Assembly: GCF_018873765.1 (NCBI RefSeq)
Contig: NC_057924.1
Location: forward strand, 5,580,001-5,644,000
Origin: Telopea speciosissima
Taxonomy: Eukaryota > Streptophyta > Magnoliopsida > Proteales > Proteaceae
Length of the DNA: 64,000 nt
Reading direction: 5' to 3'
Shown: positions 35,700-46,402 of the stretch, piece by piece
How the letters are laid out: each line of letters starts with the position of its first letter
Position numbering within the stretch: position 1 is the stretch's first letter
Made by a program: the position numbers and the translations under genes
The notes under the pieces: generated by a model
Told to the model about the DNA's origin: nothing
Database searches by the model: none
Seen by the model: only the letters and a program-made list of their open reading frames with translations

Positions 35700-37249
35700 T
35701 ATGACATGATATTCAAAAATCTGATTTATATTGAAAGAGTTGTATCGGTCAAACTTAATTCGGTGTGTGCGAATGCTGTCAAAATCGCTCTGAATGAAAA
35801 TAATTTTTTTGGACATCAAAATAAATGAATATTTTATTGCACTTTTGATTTTTAATAATATTTTACCATAATAAGATTTATGAAATTTTTAGATTTGAGA
35901 AAAACCCCAGCATTAGAAAGTTGAAAATTGCACCTATCGTCGAAAATCTAGTTTTTGTTATTGAAATGGGGGATTGACTTTTTTTCCTTTGGGAATTTTA
36001 TTTTTTGACTATTTTTATTAGATTTAAATAAGGGGTATATGCTTATTTATGAATTATATCTTAAGTAAATGACATACAAAAACATTTACTTAAATGATAT
36101 TAGACATAAATAAGTGTTTGTCTTGGTTCTGGACATAGATAAGTGTTTATATACCAAGAATTTTCGGCAAGATCTCAAGACTTGACACTCATATAAAGGA
36201 CCTAGATGGACATTTTCCTATATCAAACCGAGAACTCGGAGAGATCTTGTACTTTTATGACTCGACCCCCATCTCGTCTCGAATTTTCAAAATATCGAGA
36301 AACTCAACAAGATCTCGCGAGTTCTCGAACTATGGTGTTGCTCACTGTGAAAGATTTTTTGTGGAAGATGTTTTGTAAGGACATTTCCAAGAGATTCTCA
36401 AACGAGCAAGTACTCTGTAAGTGTCACATTCCCTTTCACGTTTCGTAGTCGTTCTATTGAGATATAGTAGTATCTCAGAGAGGGGTTTATTTTTCTAGTT
36501 CGTAAACTTCACTTCTGAAGCTTTACCTACTTTCATCATTTTTTATTCTAGTGTTTTTCTTTACCGTTGCTTGGAATTTAATTGGATTTTCCTGATTGTT
36601 AATGCCTCTGTTTTCCCTTCGAATTACTTAAAATCTCATGTTGGATTACCTCTGGCAACTCGGCTTGTGTTTCTGAGTCACAAGCGAGGGAAGAAGAACC
36701 CGTGTGAAGTGTAGGTCAGGGGGGAACACTAGGGAATTGCTACCATGCACCCTGGCACTATGATCTGACTGGTCCAGGCAAAAATGTGAGCAGCTTTCAC
36801 AGTGCCGCGGAAACTCAAAAATAAGCCTTCGTGAACTGCTACCATATTTGATTGAACTTCATACTCACTGAATTAAACACCTCTCCATTCTGAAGAAAGC
36901 AAAGATTGTGTTTTTTTTGTAAGGGTAAGAGAAGACAGAGAGGAGAATGGATAGAGATTGGGGTTTGGGAGTGGAGGTGCAGCCTTTGCTTAGAACAAAT
37001 CAAATGACGGGAAAGGAGGGAGGAAAGTGTATTTTGAGATTGTATTTTGCCTTGAACGAAGTGACGTACGTCATACATGGCCGTTTGGGATTATGGAATC
37101 TAAAGAACGAACAAGATTTGTTGATGCGATATGGCCGTATGGGATTATAGAATCAACACATAAGATTTATGTGTTAAGATCCAATGGTCCAAAAAATACC
37201 CCTCAAAAGATTCTTATATGGGGTGGACAGACCAGAAAACCCCAACCCT
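35700..37249. other. Unit 1-only spacer segment
   Basis: Noncoding AT-rich DNA absent from the unit 3/4 junction. It includes an AACTCGGAGAGATCT/GAACTCGCGAGATC-type palindromic stretch near 36220-36335. No gene was recognised. Confidence 0.5.
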
Positions 37250-37735
37250 AAAAATAATATATCTACAAAGTTTGAATATTGTCAAATATTGTAGCACATT
37301 AAATAGAAAAAAACAAAAGGGAATAAAATAAGATGATAATATTCTTTGTGGGAGGAGTGCAATCTCAACCAACAGTCCCCACAAAGAATACTCCCTCAAA
37401 ATATTAAGGAAGACAATTCAAAAAAGCAAATATTATTGGAACATTCCCACAATAAAGTAAATGCATCATAAATAACTGAAGGTGAAAAGATCTGTCTGCG
37501 AATTCTTTCTACATTCTATCATAAAAAATGAGGGTTTCACACATGTTTTTTGTTTTATTTTTATTTTATCTATTTTGAAAATGTAAGTTTACATAAATTG
37601 ATATCTTTTTTCAGACCTTTAAATGGTGGTAGCATTTAAATTCCTTCCCACACTAGCAACATGGGAAACCCTCAACCATAATTGATACAAAGAATAATTC
37701 TTAGAGAATAAAATAATTGATCAGTCAAGAATTAA

Positions 37736-37888
37736 GGGAAGCAGTTTTCTGTCCAGGAGTATGGCTTACGCAAGCACTCCCATTTGTCTATCTTTCTCCT
37801 CCTTAAAACAAGGGGGCAGAGCTATCTTTTCATATGGGGAACAGAGATACTGATGTAGGCCATACTCCCGGACAGAGTTCTTTTTTCC
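37736..37888. mobile_element. Foldback MITE (GTCCAGGAGT family), unit 2
   Basis: The arms GTCCAGGAGTATGGCTTACG and reversed GTCCGGGAGTATGGCCTACA, with outer GGGAAGCAGTTTTCT and GGAAAAAAGAACTCT, mark the same family as 35417. The unit 1 empty site is near 23570. The target duplication is too decayed to read. Confidence 0.75.
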
Positions 37889-38548
37889 ATAAAAAGTATT
37901 TTATAATGGTCCCATAGTGCATTTTTTATAGACATTTTCTAGTAGGATATAATTGCATGCACATGCATGTTTGTATAATAAATATGAATTTTAAGCATCA
38001 ATAAGCCTTGCCTACTTTGTTGTAAAATCACTTGCAAAAGCCAATTTTCTCTGAACAATTTTATTTTTATTTTTTAGGTCTATGTAAAACTTAACCTTCG
38101 ATCCATAATTTTTTTAACTCATTCTATCTTAAGGCTCTGTTTGATTCAACATAAAATATTTGAGTACGCAATAGGAGAATGGCCACAAGGAGAGAATTAT
38201 TGTAGGAACAACAAGAAAATCCTCTCCAACGTGCATCAGATGACTGGAGTTGTCCTTGGGGTGCATGTAAGACAGCTCCAGCTGTCCGATGCATGCTGCA
38301 CTCACTGGCGCACTGGAGAGGATTCGAACTCAACAGCAACATAAACCCTTCTTATACACATGGTTGAAAAATTGACGTGTCACATGCCATGAGGCTAATT
38401 GGGTGGGCTGTGTTGCCAAGCCTAGTAATAAACCAATTTTCTTAAAAATATATTTTTTAAATATTATTATATTCATAAATTGAGCATGAGATCTTTCATT
38501 TTTTTTTCATCAAAAACGATACTTCAGATAATTATTTCACTGGAAAAA

Positions 38549-38715
38549 GGTTGGGTATGCTAGCGGTATACCATATGCTAACACCCTATGTATGTATCTC
38601 TCTCTTCCTCCCTTTGATGGGTAAAGGATTCATTTCAAAGGGTAGAAGGAAGAGAGAGATAGAAACATAGGGTGCTAACATATGGTATATCGTATACTTT
38701 TAATGTACCTATCCT
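38549..38715. mobile_element. Foldback MITE (GGTATACCATATG type), unit 2 copy
   Basis: Inverted halves GGTATGCTAGCGGTATACC and GGTATATCGTATACTTTT... around a CCCTTTGAAATG-type centre. Orthologous in position to 24429. Confidence 0.7.
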
Positions 38716-38888
38716 TTCTCCTTATTTCATTTACATAGTGCATTACAACATTATTTCAGACATAGACTACTACATTACTTTTGCACCTTCGTCACATACT
38801 AAATAGTGGGACCCAAACTGACATTTCTCTCTCATATTCTAACCATGTGTGCCACATGTAAACCTAATATGAATGATACTAATATTTC

Positions 38889-39087
38889 CGGATCATTATC
38901 TTTTCAGGTTCCCTGCTCGGTACAGTTGTACGATTCCTCTTATAGGGGACGAAAATGATGACCTAACCCCTGCCCAAATGCACTGCCCGAGTAAGGTTAA
39001 GTTGTCATTTTTGCCTCCTAATGAGAGGAACCGGTCAATCGTAATGGGCAGCGAACCTGAGAGGAAAAAAATTCCAATATTCCGTCG
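38889..39087. mobile_element. Foldback MITE in the former sufB promoter, unit 2
   Basis: GGATCATTATCTTTTCAGG on the left and CCTGAGAGGAAAAAAATTCC on the right are inverted, with inner arms around GATTCCTCTTATAGGGG / TCCTAATGAGAGGAACC. AATATT plus CC lies on both sides, consistent with a 9-bp duplication. It is present in units 2-4 but absent from unit 1, where the empty sequence reads ATTAATATTCTCTCATTGG. Confidence 0.75.
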
Positions 39088-39416
39088 TTGGTTGTAGTGT
39101 GCAGATTCCTTGTTACATTGTTGTCGTTCAAAACCCTTCCCAATTTTTATAATAGGGAAAAGAATGCTAACCGCCTTTGATATGAGAGTAGACCGGGTTC
39201 GTAGATCGAAAGCAAACAAGTGAGTGGCACGTGCCATCGACGACTCCCCTAGAGTCTATGAGAATCTTCTCCCATTAATAAAAGTTCTGCAAATTCCCCT
39301 TCGTTTTTAGAGAGAACGCATCCATGACTGCTGTTCTGGTTATTAAATTGGCTGAAATCCAAGGCACTTGTAGCTGCGAATCAGAACGTCCCTTGTATGA
39401 CTCAACAATGTACTAG
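39088..39416 (+). pseudogene. sufB promoter remnant fused to downstream spacer, unit 2
   Basis: The sufB leader (GACCGGGTTCGTAGATCGAA, CGACGACTCCCCTAGAGTC, AGAGAGAACGCA) and the first six codons survive as ATGACTGCTGTTCTGGTT (MTAVLV). The sequence then jumps to the spacer that lies 4.08 kb further on in unit 1. The joint falls in GGTTA (39338-39342), which occurs at both parental ends (25474-25478 and 29553-29557 in unit 1). A fortuitous 30-codon frame runs from 39324 to the TAG at 39414. No sufB function can remain. Confidence 0.92.
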
Positions 39417-39482
39417 TTTGCCCCCTTTTTAATTTTATAAATTTTCTCTTCTTTCACACAAAAAAAAAAAAAAAAAAAATCC

Positions 39483-39664
39483 AGGGTCGGGTTGGGCTGG
39501 GCCGGGCCAAGCTTAGCTCGAGGCCTCAACCCTAACCCGACCCGACCCTGATTCAAGACCAGAAATTTTCAACCCTGACCTGCCCTCAGGGCCAAATATT
39601 TCAGCCCAGGCCCTATTCGGACTCAGGGCGGGTTCGAGCCAACAGGGCCAAACTTACACCCCTA
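39483..39664. repeat. GC-rich dispersed repeat, unit 2
   Basis: Orthologous copy of 29697-29876, after a poly(A) tract. Confidence 0.65.
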
Positions 39665-40593
39665 TTGGGAACTAGCCTCCATTTTTCCAATCTAAGAAAC
39701 CCTTTACTGTCTCAATTTCAGATGCTTTGCATTCAACCTTGTATGCATTTTTATCTCTAAAGGGTAGATTAGATGGAATCGTTAGCCGCTAGTCGATGAT
39801 GGGATAGAGTGACAGACAATATATAGCCGACACCACCTGTTATTTTCTTCAACTCTTTAATGTCTTTTTTGGATAAGTAAATTATATTTAAAGAAGAAAA
39901 AGAAAAAAAATAAATATACAAAAAAACAGGAAGCTACCTAGAACCTCTTCAACTCTTTAATTCGCTCATTTGTGAAATGAAATTCAGTTTAGGAGTTGAA
40001 ATACTTATAGAAAAACTACCCAAGACTAGTTGTTTCATTTTTTATCGAAACGTTTTTGGTGGATGAAACGAATTTCCTGGAGTAGATATTTGAAATTTGG
40101 GATTGAAGACTTCACATCGACTTTCTTCACCCAACCATCAATTTCATAGCAAGAACAGATTGAAGGAATATGATAATAGGTTCTTACTAAATTTCCCCTC
40201 TTTCAATATGGGGAAAATTTTTTTAAGTTCCAATTGTGTTTTCCTTAAACCCTAACCGATCTGGGGAAAAAATTTTCAATTTCAAACCCTAAATTATTTG
40301 GGAAAATGAGGATAATTTGGTCATTGTATTCTTTAATTTTGATGAGTTTTTATCAGAAGGGCATTTTAGTCATTAGATTCTCTTAGACTAACATAACATC
40401 CAAAATAAACGCTTTGGACCAAAATGCTACACTGCTTTGAAAGTAAGGAGAAGTATGCAATTTGAAAAGTTGTGGGGGGTAATTAGACAAATGAGCATTT
40501 TCAGAGGGGTATTTGTAAAGAGCCCAAAGAAACAAAAAAGAAAAGAAAAGGTAGAGTCCTAGATGATGTACAATTAGGCTAGAATCGCTTCTT

Positions 40594-40606
40594 CCTTTAT
40601 AAATTA
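40594..40606 (+). promoter_or_regulatory. TATA box of F-box copy 2
   Basis: CTTCCTTTATAAATTAG about 80 bp before the ATG, the same as in the other copies. Confidence 0.6.
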
Positions 40607-40680
40607 GGGAAGATCGATAAGCAGAGAACAGCAATCACACTCGTAATACCCACAATCGAGGAAAACAGAGCAGTTGAAAC

Positions 40681-42039
40681 ATGGAGAAAAAGAACACAAT
40701 GACGCATCGGTTGCTCTCTCGTCTGCACTCGTCCGACCTTCCCGACGAGTGCCTGCGGTACATATTCAACTTCCTGGGCTTCCTCGACCGTGAAAGCTGC
40801 TCTCTTGTCTGTCGCCGTTGGCTCCGCGTCGAGGGTCAGAGCCGACATCGCATCTCCCTCGAGGCCAAATCCGTTCTCCTCCCCGACATCCCCTCTCTGT
40901 TCACTCGATTCGATGCCGTCACCACACTTGCCCTAAAATCCGGCACCCCATGCCGATCCGTCCTCATCGGCGACGATGCTCTTGTTCTCATTTCTATCCA
41001 CTGCCGTAACCTCACTCGCCTCAACCTCCATGCTTGCACGGAGTTGACTGATGCAGGCATGGCCTCTTTCGCCGTCAACTGCAAGGGTTTAAAAGAGCTT
41101 TATTGCGGTTTCTGCAACTTTGGTGCTAAGGGCATGAACGCTGTCCTCGATCACTGTTCCTCCCTCGAAGAGCTCTCCGTCGAGTGTCTTGGCGGCCTTA
41201 CTGACAGTTGTGCTACCATGCCTATCGGACCAGGTGTCGCTGCTTACTCTCTTAAGACCATCTGCATAAAGGAGCAACTTTATAACGGCCAGTGCTTCGG
41301 ACCGCTGATTGTCGGCGCCCAAAATCTCAGGACCTTGAAGATCTCCCGCTGCTCTGGGGATTGGGATAAGCTCTTCGAAGCCATAGTGGAACGAGTCACC
41401 GGTCTGGTTGAGATCCATCTGGAGACAATCCCAATAAGCGATGCCGCCCTTGTCTCTATCTCTAATTGCTTGGATTTGGAGATCTTGCACCTTGTCGAGA
41501 CTACCAATTGCACGAATGCGGGGCTTGTGTCCATCGCTGATCACTGCAAGCTCCTAAGGGAACTCCACCTCCATAGCTGGAGGGCCAGATATGGTATAGG
41601 TGACGGGGGCCTTACTGCCATTGCCAAACGGTGCCATGACCTTGAGGAATTGATTATCTTTGGTGCCAATCCTACTTCTTTGAGCTTGGGTCTGCTCGCT
41701 GCCAATTGCCAGAATTTGGAGCGCTTAGCACTATGTTGGTGTGCCACGTTTGGTGACGCCGAGATTTCGTGCATTGCTGCTAAATGCATCGCATTGAAGA
41801 ATCTCTGTATCATGGGCTGCCGTATCACCGATGATGGGCTGGAAGCGCTTTCTGGTGGCTGCCCTAATCTGGTCAAGGTGACGATGTGGCATTGCCATAG
41901 TCTAACTCGTGATGGCACGGATCAGTTGAAGGCAGCTCGGGGTTCATTGGCTGTCAATTTGTTCAATCGCGAGAGCGATCCGTGTCCGTTTTGGGCCAAT
42001 GTCAAGCTTTATTTCAAAACTCAATCGCTTCGTCCCTGA
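40681..42039 (+). CDS. F-box-LRR protein, VFB/SKIP2-like, copy 2
   Basis: An intact, intronless 452-codon frame, nearly identical to copy 3 and very close to copy 1. F-box at about residues 18-60 (LPDECLRYIFNFLG, LVCRRWLRVEGQSRHR), then LRRs to about residue 420, ending FWANVKLYFKTQSLRP. It differs from copy 3 by scattered substitutions (for example R for G after PDECL, CR for GS before ITDDGLEALS). Expected role: SCF E3 ligase substrate receptor. Unlike copy 1, its promoter is not interrupted by the 1.75-kb MULE-like element. The sufB gene that should precede it is deleted. Confidence 0.93.
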   Translation: MEKKNTMTHRLLSRLHSSDLPDECLRYIFNFLGFLDRESCSLVCRRWLRVEGQSRHRISLEAKSVLLPDIPSLFTRFDAVTTLALKSGTPCRSVLIGDDALVLISIHCRNLTRLNLHACTELTDAGMASFAVNCKGLKELYCGFCNFGAKGMNAVLDHCSSLEELSVECLGGLTDSCATMPIGPGVAAYSLKTICIKEQLYNGQCFGPLIVGAQNLRTLKISRCSGDWDKLFEAIVERVTGLVEIHLETIPISDAALVSISNCLDLEILHLVETTNCTNAGLVSIADHCKLLRELHLHSWRARYGIGDGGLTAIAKRCHDLEELIIFGANPTSLSLGLLAANCQNLERLALCWCATFGDAEISCIAAKCIALKNLCIMGCRITDDGLEALSGGCPNLVKVTMWHCHSLTRDGTDQLKAARGSLAVNLFNRESDPCPFWANVKLYFKTQSLRP

Positions 42040-42221
42040 TATACCTTACCTGATAGGACTGTCAATCGGTGGGTTTGGTCTGGGTTTATTTTGATTTTCT
42101 CTTACTTACTTATTTGGTCTAATTTGGATTCAACTTACCATGTTTATATATATAATTATAGGAAAAAAAACATGTTCTTTTTATGATTTTTGAGTTACTG
42201 TCGATTTTATCATATAAATAA

Positions 42222-42411
42222 GGTCAGTGAGGTCGAGATGAAGATGTTGAGATGGATCAATAACAAAACTAGGAAGGATAAAGTAAAGAGTGATCACATA
42301 TTAGAGGCTAGAGCTGATTTGAGAATAGTTCCGATACATGATAAGTTACGAGAACTTCGTTTGAGGTGGCATGACTATGTTGTTCATCATGAGGTGCTTA
42401 CATCTTGCTAA
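42222..42411 (+). mobile_element. LINE 3' tail after F-box copy 2
   Basis: Reads EVEMKMLRWINNKTRKDKVK, IVPIHDKLRELRLRWHDYV. Same element and place as 34418. Confidence 0.8.
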
Positions 42412-42956
42412 AATAGAATGATGCAGGACAATTTCAGACCCTGCTCTTGACTGCCTAACTAGAAGTGAAACCAAAACTGCAGAAATATGAAGAACAAAAA
42501 TAAAAAGATGAGGGACTGTTAGCCATAAACAATGGTAGGACTTTACTTTCAAACTACTATTAAGGTATAGGGGTCTAGGGTTTTTGTTCAAATTTCAATG
42601 TTTGAATAATGTCGTAGTGTTTCCTTCAATCCTTGAGAACTTTGAGTTATATGCTCAAAGAAAAGAAGAAATCCATGAACGACTAGATTGACCTTTCAAA
42701 AATTTCCCAAGTCGACCAGGTTGATGTTTTTGGCAACGGTATTCTTCTAATTGCCTCAATGGATATCATATTCTATTTAGTTGACTTGTTTTGTTATATC
42801 CTTATATGCCTTGGCTTTCATTCTTCTCTACATCAGGTATCTCACTTTCTACATCTCTCTCATTGTCTTCCATATTATTCGAAATATATCTCTCTTATCT
42901 TATGCCTTAGTGTTGTTGGTGTGGTATTCTTGGTACATGATCGGTAGTAACAGCGC

Positions 42957-43668
42957 TGTTGCGTGTGAAAACCTCCGGTGCTTGGTTCGCTCGCGGATGA
43001 GCCTGCAAAAACCAAACAATGAGCACAAGAGGGCCGGTGTGGCTCCTGTCTAGGACTCTCCGATGCTCAAGTCAGGTCTCCAACGCGACAGCGTAACTGC
43101 GTAGTCAAAAGCAAGGTCATGAATGGTGCTCCATACCTGAGTATTTATAGAGTGAGGAGGAGACGAGACGGTTGGCAGAGTCCTAGTATGGTAGGAGTCT
43201 TTCTTTCGGAAGGTTCTCTCGCGTAGAGCGGAGTGGAGAGTTATTTTCGGGGTCGGACTCTTATTAAAGTAAGAGTCCATGTAGAGTGCGATTCTGTGAT
43301 GCGCGGGGATCGTGGCTCGATCCCTATCCCATGATTCTCGGGATGTGTTGACGTGGCCCGGAGATCCCCGGTGGGGTGCTATGGGAGCCTCAATGGAGGA
43401 GGGCTCGGCCTCGGAGGTCGGCTCGGGGGGTCGGCAGAGGAGGTCGGCAAGGGAGCTCGGCCCGAGAGGTTGGTCTCGGCCATGAGCTCTGCTAGGAGTC
43501 TATGGCTGACCTGTATGGGCTCGGCCTCAACCACCGGCTAGCTCGCTCGAGTCTGGCCTTGTCGGGTGACTTATCGGAGATGGGGTCGGCCCAAATCGGT
43601 TCCTGGCCAGCGGTCGGGTCGGCCATGTGGCAGCCTCTGACAGGCGGGGTGTTTTATGCCTCATCACA
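42957..43668 (-). repeat. 3' LTR (complete, 712 bp)
   Basis: On the minus strand it starts TGTGATGAGGC, right after a purine tract, and ends CACACGCAACA. The ends are TG...CA as expected. A TATA box, CTATAAATAC, sits at 43141-43150 on the minus strand, placing U3 at 43150-43668 and R-U5 to its left. Confidence 0.88.
43141..43150 (-). promoter_or_regulatory. LTR TATA box
   Basis: CTATAAATAC on the minus strand within the LTR. The expected RNA start would be near 43110-43120. Confidence 0.65.
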
Positions 43669-43681
43669 GGCCCCCCACTCA
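43669..43681 (-). other. Polypurine tract
   Basis: GAGTGGGGGGCC on the minus strand directly abuts the TGTGA start of the 3' LTR, the normal place for plus-strand priming. Confidence 0.8.
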
Positions 43682-43921
43682 TCAGGGGTCGGCTCAGCAC
43701 TGATGAGTGAAGTTTCCTGGTCGTTTATCTGGAAGATTCTTGCGATTGAGCCGAGCTTATTTATTGCTGCGGATTTGACGTTGCACCACCTAACGGTTGG
43801 GTGTCAGTGCCACGTCAGCAGAGTCATTATGGTAGGCTCGGGAATTCAAAATGTCCTTTGATCTGGGCCGTTGGATCATGCTGAGCTCTGGTCGGCCGTT
43901 GGATCAGTAAAACCCAAGGAT

Positions 43922-43930
43922 TATAAATAG
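43922..43930 (+). promoter_or_regulatory. TATA box of the antisense ORF (+ strand)
   Basis: TATAAATAG lies 91 bp before the ATG at 44021, outside the LTR, and points opposite to gag-pol. Confidence 0.6.
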
Positions 43931-44020
43931 GCGACTCCTAACTATTCATTCTTCACTGCTTTAAGTTATTGACTTCTCGGCAAGCTTAGATCCTTCAGCT
44001 CGGTAGATCTCGGCGTTTAC

Positions 44021-46402
44021 TTGCTCGCGATCGACTCGGCCGTTGCTTCGTTCGCGCTCAGCTCTTCTTCAACCAGTAAGTCTTCTCCGCCCAGTATGTT
44101 AGTTGGTAGTAGTCCCATGGGCGAGCTGCTCGCCAGGGCGACAGAGGGCGCGAGTCCGAGCCGAGAGCTCCCTGCTCGTTCTCCCACCATAGACTTGTTG
44201 GGCTCGACCTCAGATGAGCCCGATGTAGTGGAGCTTTGTCAGGCCGAGGTGGTCGAGCCTCCGTTACTCCTGGAGTTTGACCACGCGGCCCAATCCATAG
44301 CCACAGACCGAGCCGAGAACTCTGGGTCGTCCTCATCCGATGAGGAATCAAGTGAGGGAGATTCGTCCGAGGTGGGGGTTGGCTCGGTCAGCTCGCCTGC
44401 TGACGCCCCTGAGCCTGAGGAAGGCAGTGTCAGCACCATTCCGAGCACGATCACGGAGGCCGACCTCGACTATCTGAGGACGACCTATGCCATCCCCGAG
44501 GACATTCAGCTTCGAGTTCCTAACCCCGGGGAGATGGCCTGCTTCATCAGGCCCGGCGAGGTGGCTCTGTACGAGACGCCCTTCAAGTATGCGTTCAGGC
44601 TCCCCGTTCTCAGCCTGGTGGACCAGATCTTGGACCACTTCCATCTGTCTCCTGGTCAGCTGGTGCCGAACTCTTGGCTGGCCGTGTACGGCTTCTACTC
44701 CTTGTTCTGCGAGATGGGCCGAGGTGCGAGCGTGGAGCTTTTCTCTCGGCTCTTCTTCTTGAAGAAGTCTCCCGAGAAGGGGTGGTACTACTTCTGCCGC
44801 CGATCGGGGAAGAGTGCGGCCACAAATTTCTGGTCGGCACGCCGACCTTCAATAAGTATTGGAAGCCTCGTTTTTTCTTCGCTTCCATTCCCGACAGCCC
44901 TCTCCGAGCCGAGTGGAAGGAGATGAACTTGAACTACGTCAATAGGGTACTACCCTTGACCGAGAACGAGATGACCTCGCTCGACCTGATCCTCCAGCGT
45001 CCGCCCTTCGATGTCCTCCAGCTTCAGGACGAGGGGTTTCTTCAGAGGTGGCATATGACCGCTGGTAGGAGCCCGAGCCGAGCCCGTCTCCGTTGTCTGA
45101 GCTGACCCCTTTACTTAGTTTTCTTTTCCTTTTTTTTTTTTTTGACTAATTTTTGATGTTCTCGATTTCTCTTGCAGTGGTTGGCCATATTCCCCCAATG
45201 GATACAGCTCGGCTTAGGGCCGAGACCCTTGCTGACCGACGGAAGAAAAATGCCGAGAAGAAGCCCCGGGGCGAGTCCTCAAAGGCCCCCAAGGGCAAGG
45301 CCGTGATGTCGGGACCATCGAACGCTGTGGTCGGCCTTGAGGCCGAGAAGAATACGGCCCCAGCGGGGTCTCCGAGAAAGGGGAAAGGCCGAAAAGGCGA
45401 GAGGAGCCCGCCGAGAGACGTCAAGCGTCCGAAACTCTCTGTTAATCTGACGAGTGGTGGTCTTCCGCCCGTGGCTTCGCCCGCCAACATCTCCCGATAC
45501 GTCTTGGGGAGGGCCTCGGCCAGCAACGTTCCAGTGAGGCCGACCTGGCACCTCTTCCCAGGGGACTCGGCGTTGACGTCGGCCGCGCACGCCAAAGAAT
45601 GGCTGGATGCAGGTCGGCTTCCAACCGACAAGGAGAAGCTCGAGGCGCTGTCTGACCCCGAGCTCCTCTGCACTCTGTTCCAGGATTTCAACATGGTACG
45701 TTTTCTTGTCGGCTTTTGTGATTAGATATGATCTGTGTAGTTTGTCTTGATTTTTGTTCTCATGCTTTTTTTGTAGGGCTTCGCCAAGGCAGTGGAGACC
45801 ATGCTTCGCTTTGAGCGGCTCCTGATCGAGAACTATTCTTTGGACATCCAGTGCAAGAAGGGTTATCAGGATGCCCAGGATGCCGTTCAGAGGCTCGGGA
45901 GACCCAAGAGAAGCTCACTGCTGCTGAGGCCGAAGTGGAGAGCTCTCAGGCCGAGGTGGTCAGGCAGAGAGAGAAGGTCCGGGCTCTGCAGGCTCAGCTT
46001 ACCGAGGTGAAGGAGAAGGCCAAGGAAGATCTGGCCACGGCTCGGAGCGAGGTAGTCAGCGACTATCTTCAATCGGAGGAGTACGCCGATGTCTGCCATG
46101 AGATCAGGAAGCCTCCCTACGCCGAAGGTTTTGAGGCAGGCCGAGCTGAGCTTTTGGCCGAGATCAAGGCGGCGTACCCTGATCTCAATCTCTCTGGTTT
46201 TGATGATGATGCGACTACCTTTGCCGGGGAGATGGGAGATGAGGAGGGAGCCGAGGTCACCCAGGCTCTGCCCCTTGAGGCACCTGCTCCGGCCGACGTC
46301 TTCCCTCTAGGAGCTGGACCACAAGACCCTGCTGCCGAGCCTATTGATGTGGACACTTCCGAGGTCGCCTCTAAGTCCAACCCCGAGGAGACCGAGATGT
46401 AA
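44021..46402 (+). CDS. aORF: putative gypsy-type transposon domain protein (PF04195-like), frameshifted
   Basis: Three exons: 44021-45064, 45178-45695 and 45777-46402, with GT-AG introns. The first encodes an acidic Ser-rich lead, then DLDYLRTTYAIPEDIQLRVP, RLPVLSLVDQILDHFHLSPG and QLVPNSWLAVYGFYSLF. This is the fold named putative gypsy-type transposon in plants. Exon 2 is basic and Lys-rich (likely nuclear), ending WHLFPGDSAL to FQDFNM. Exon 3 begins GFAKAVETMLRFERLL and forms a long coiled coil (EKLTAAEAEVES...VRALQAQLTEVKEKA), with an acidic tail. Frameshifts near 44808 and 45890 break the frame. Biochemical role unknown; it is antisense to gag-pol. Confidence 0.8.

Larger units (their letters stand above)
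23158..37249 (+). repeat. Array unit 1: sufB pseudogene plus F-box copy 1
   Basis: The left edge (AATATATCTACAAAGTTTG) recurs at about 37250, where unit 2 begins, so unit 1 is about 14.1 kb. In order it contains AT-rich leader repeats, a small foldback at about 24038-24152 (ATCCTCTCCA ends), the GGTATACC foldback, the sufB promoter and pseudogene, a GC-rich repeat, the F-box gene, a LINE tail and a foldback MITE. A segment at about 35700-37249, with no counterpart seen in units 3 and 4, follows. It is the fullest unit and serves as reference for the others. Confidence 0.85.
37250..42956 (+). repeat. Array unit 2: no sufB, F-box copy 2
   Basis: The order is the same as unit 1 from AATATATCTACAAAGTTTG. 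The sufB gene and its 3' flank are missing (joint at 39338-39342), and so are the MITE at 30064 and the MULE at 30948. It carries its own foldback MITE at 37736 and ends abruptly at the retrotransposon edge (...TAACAGCGC). The rest of its downstream flank is absent. Confidence 0.85.

Noticed and set aside
38873-39097. 74-codon frame conserved at 53827-54051
   Set aside because: It spans the inverted arms of a MITE in the old sufB promoter. Conservation reflects shared descent of the units.
45146-45694. Minus-strand 182-codon frame
   Set aside because: Antisense of exon 2 of the aORF; the + strand has splice sites and the family-like sequence.
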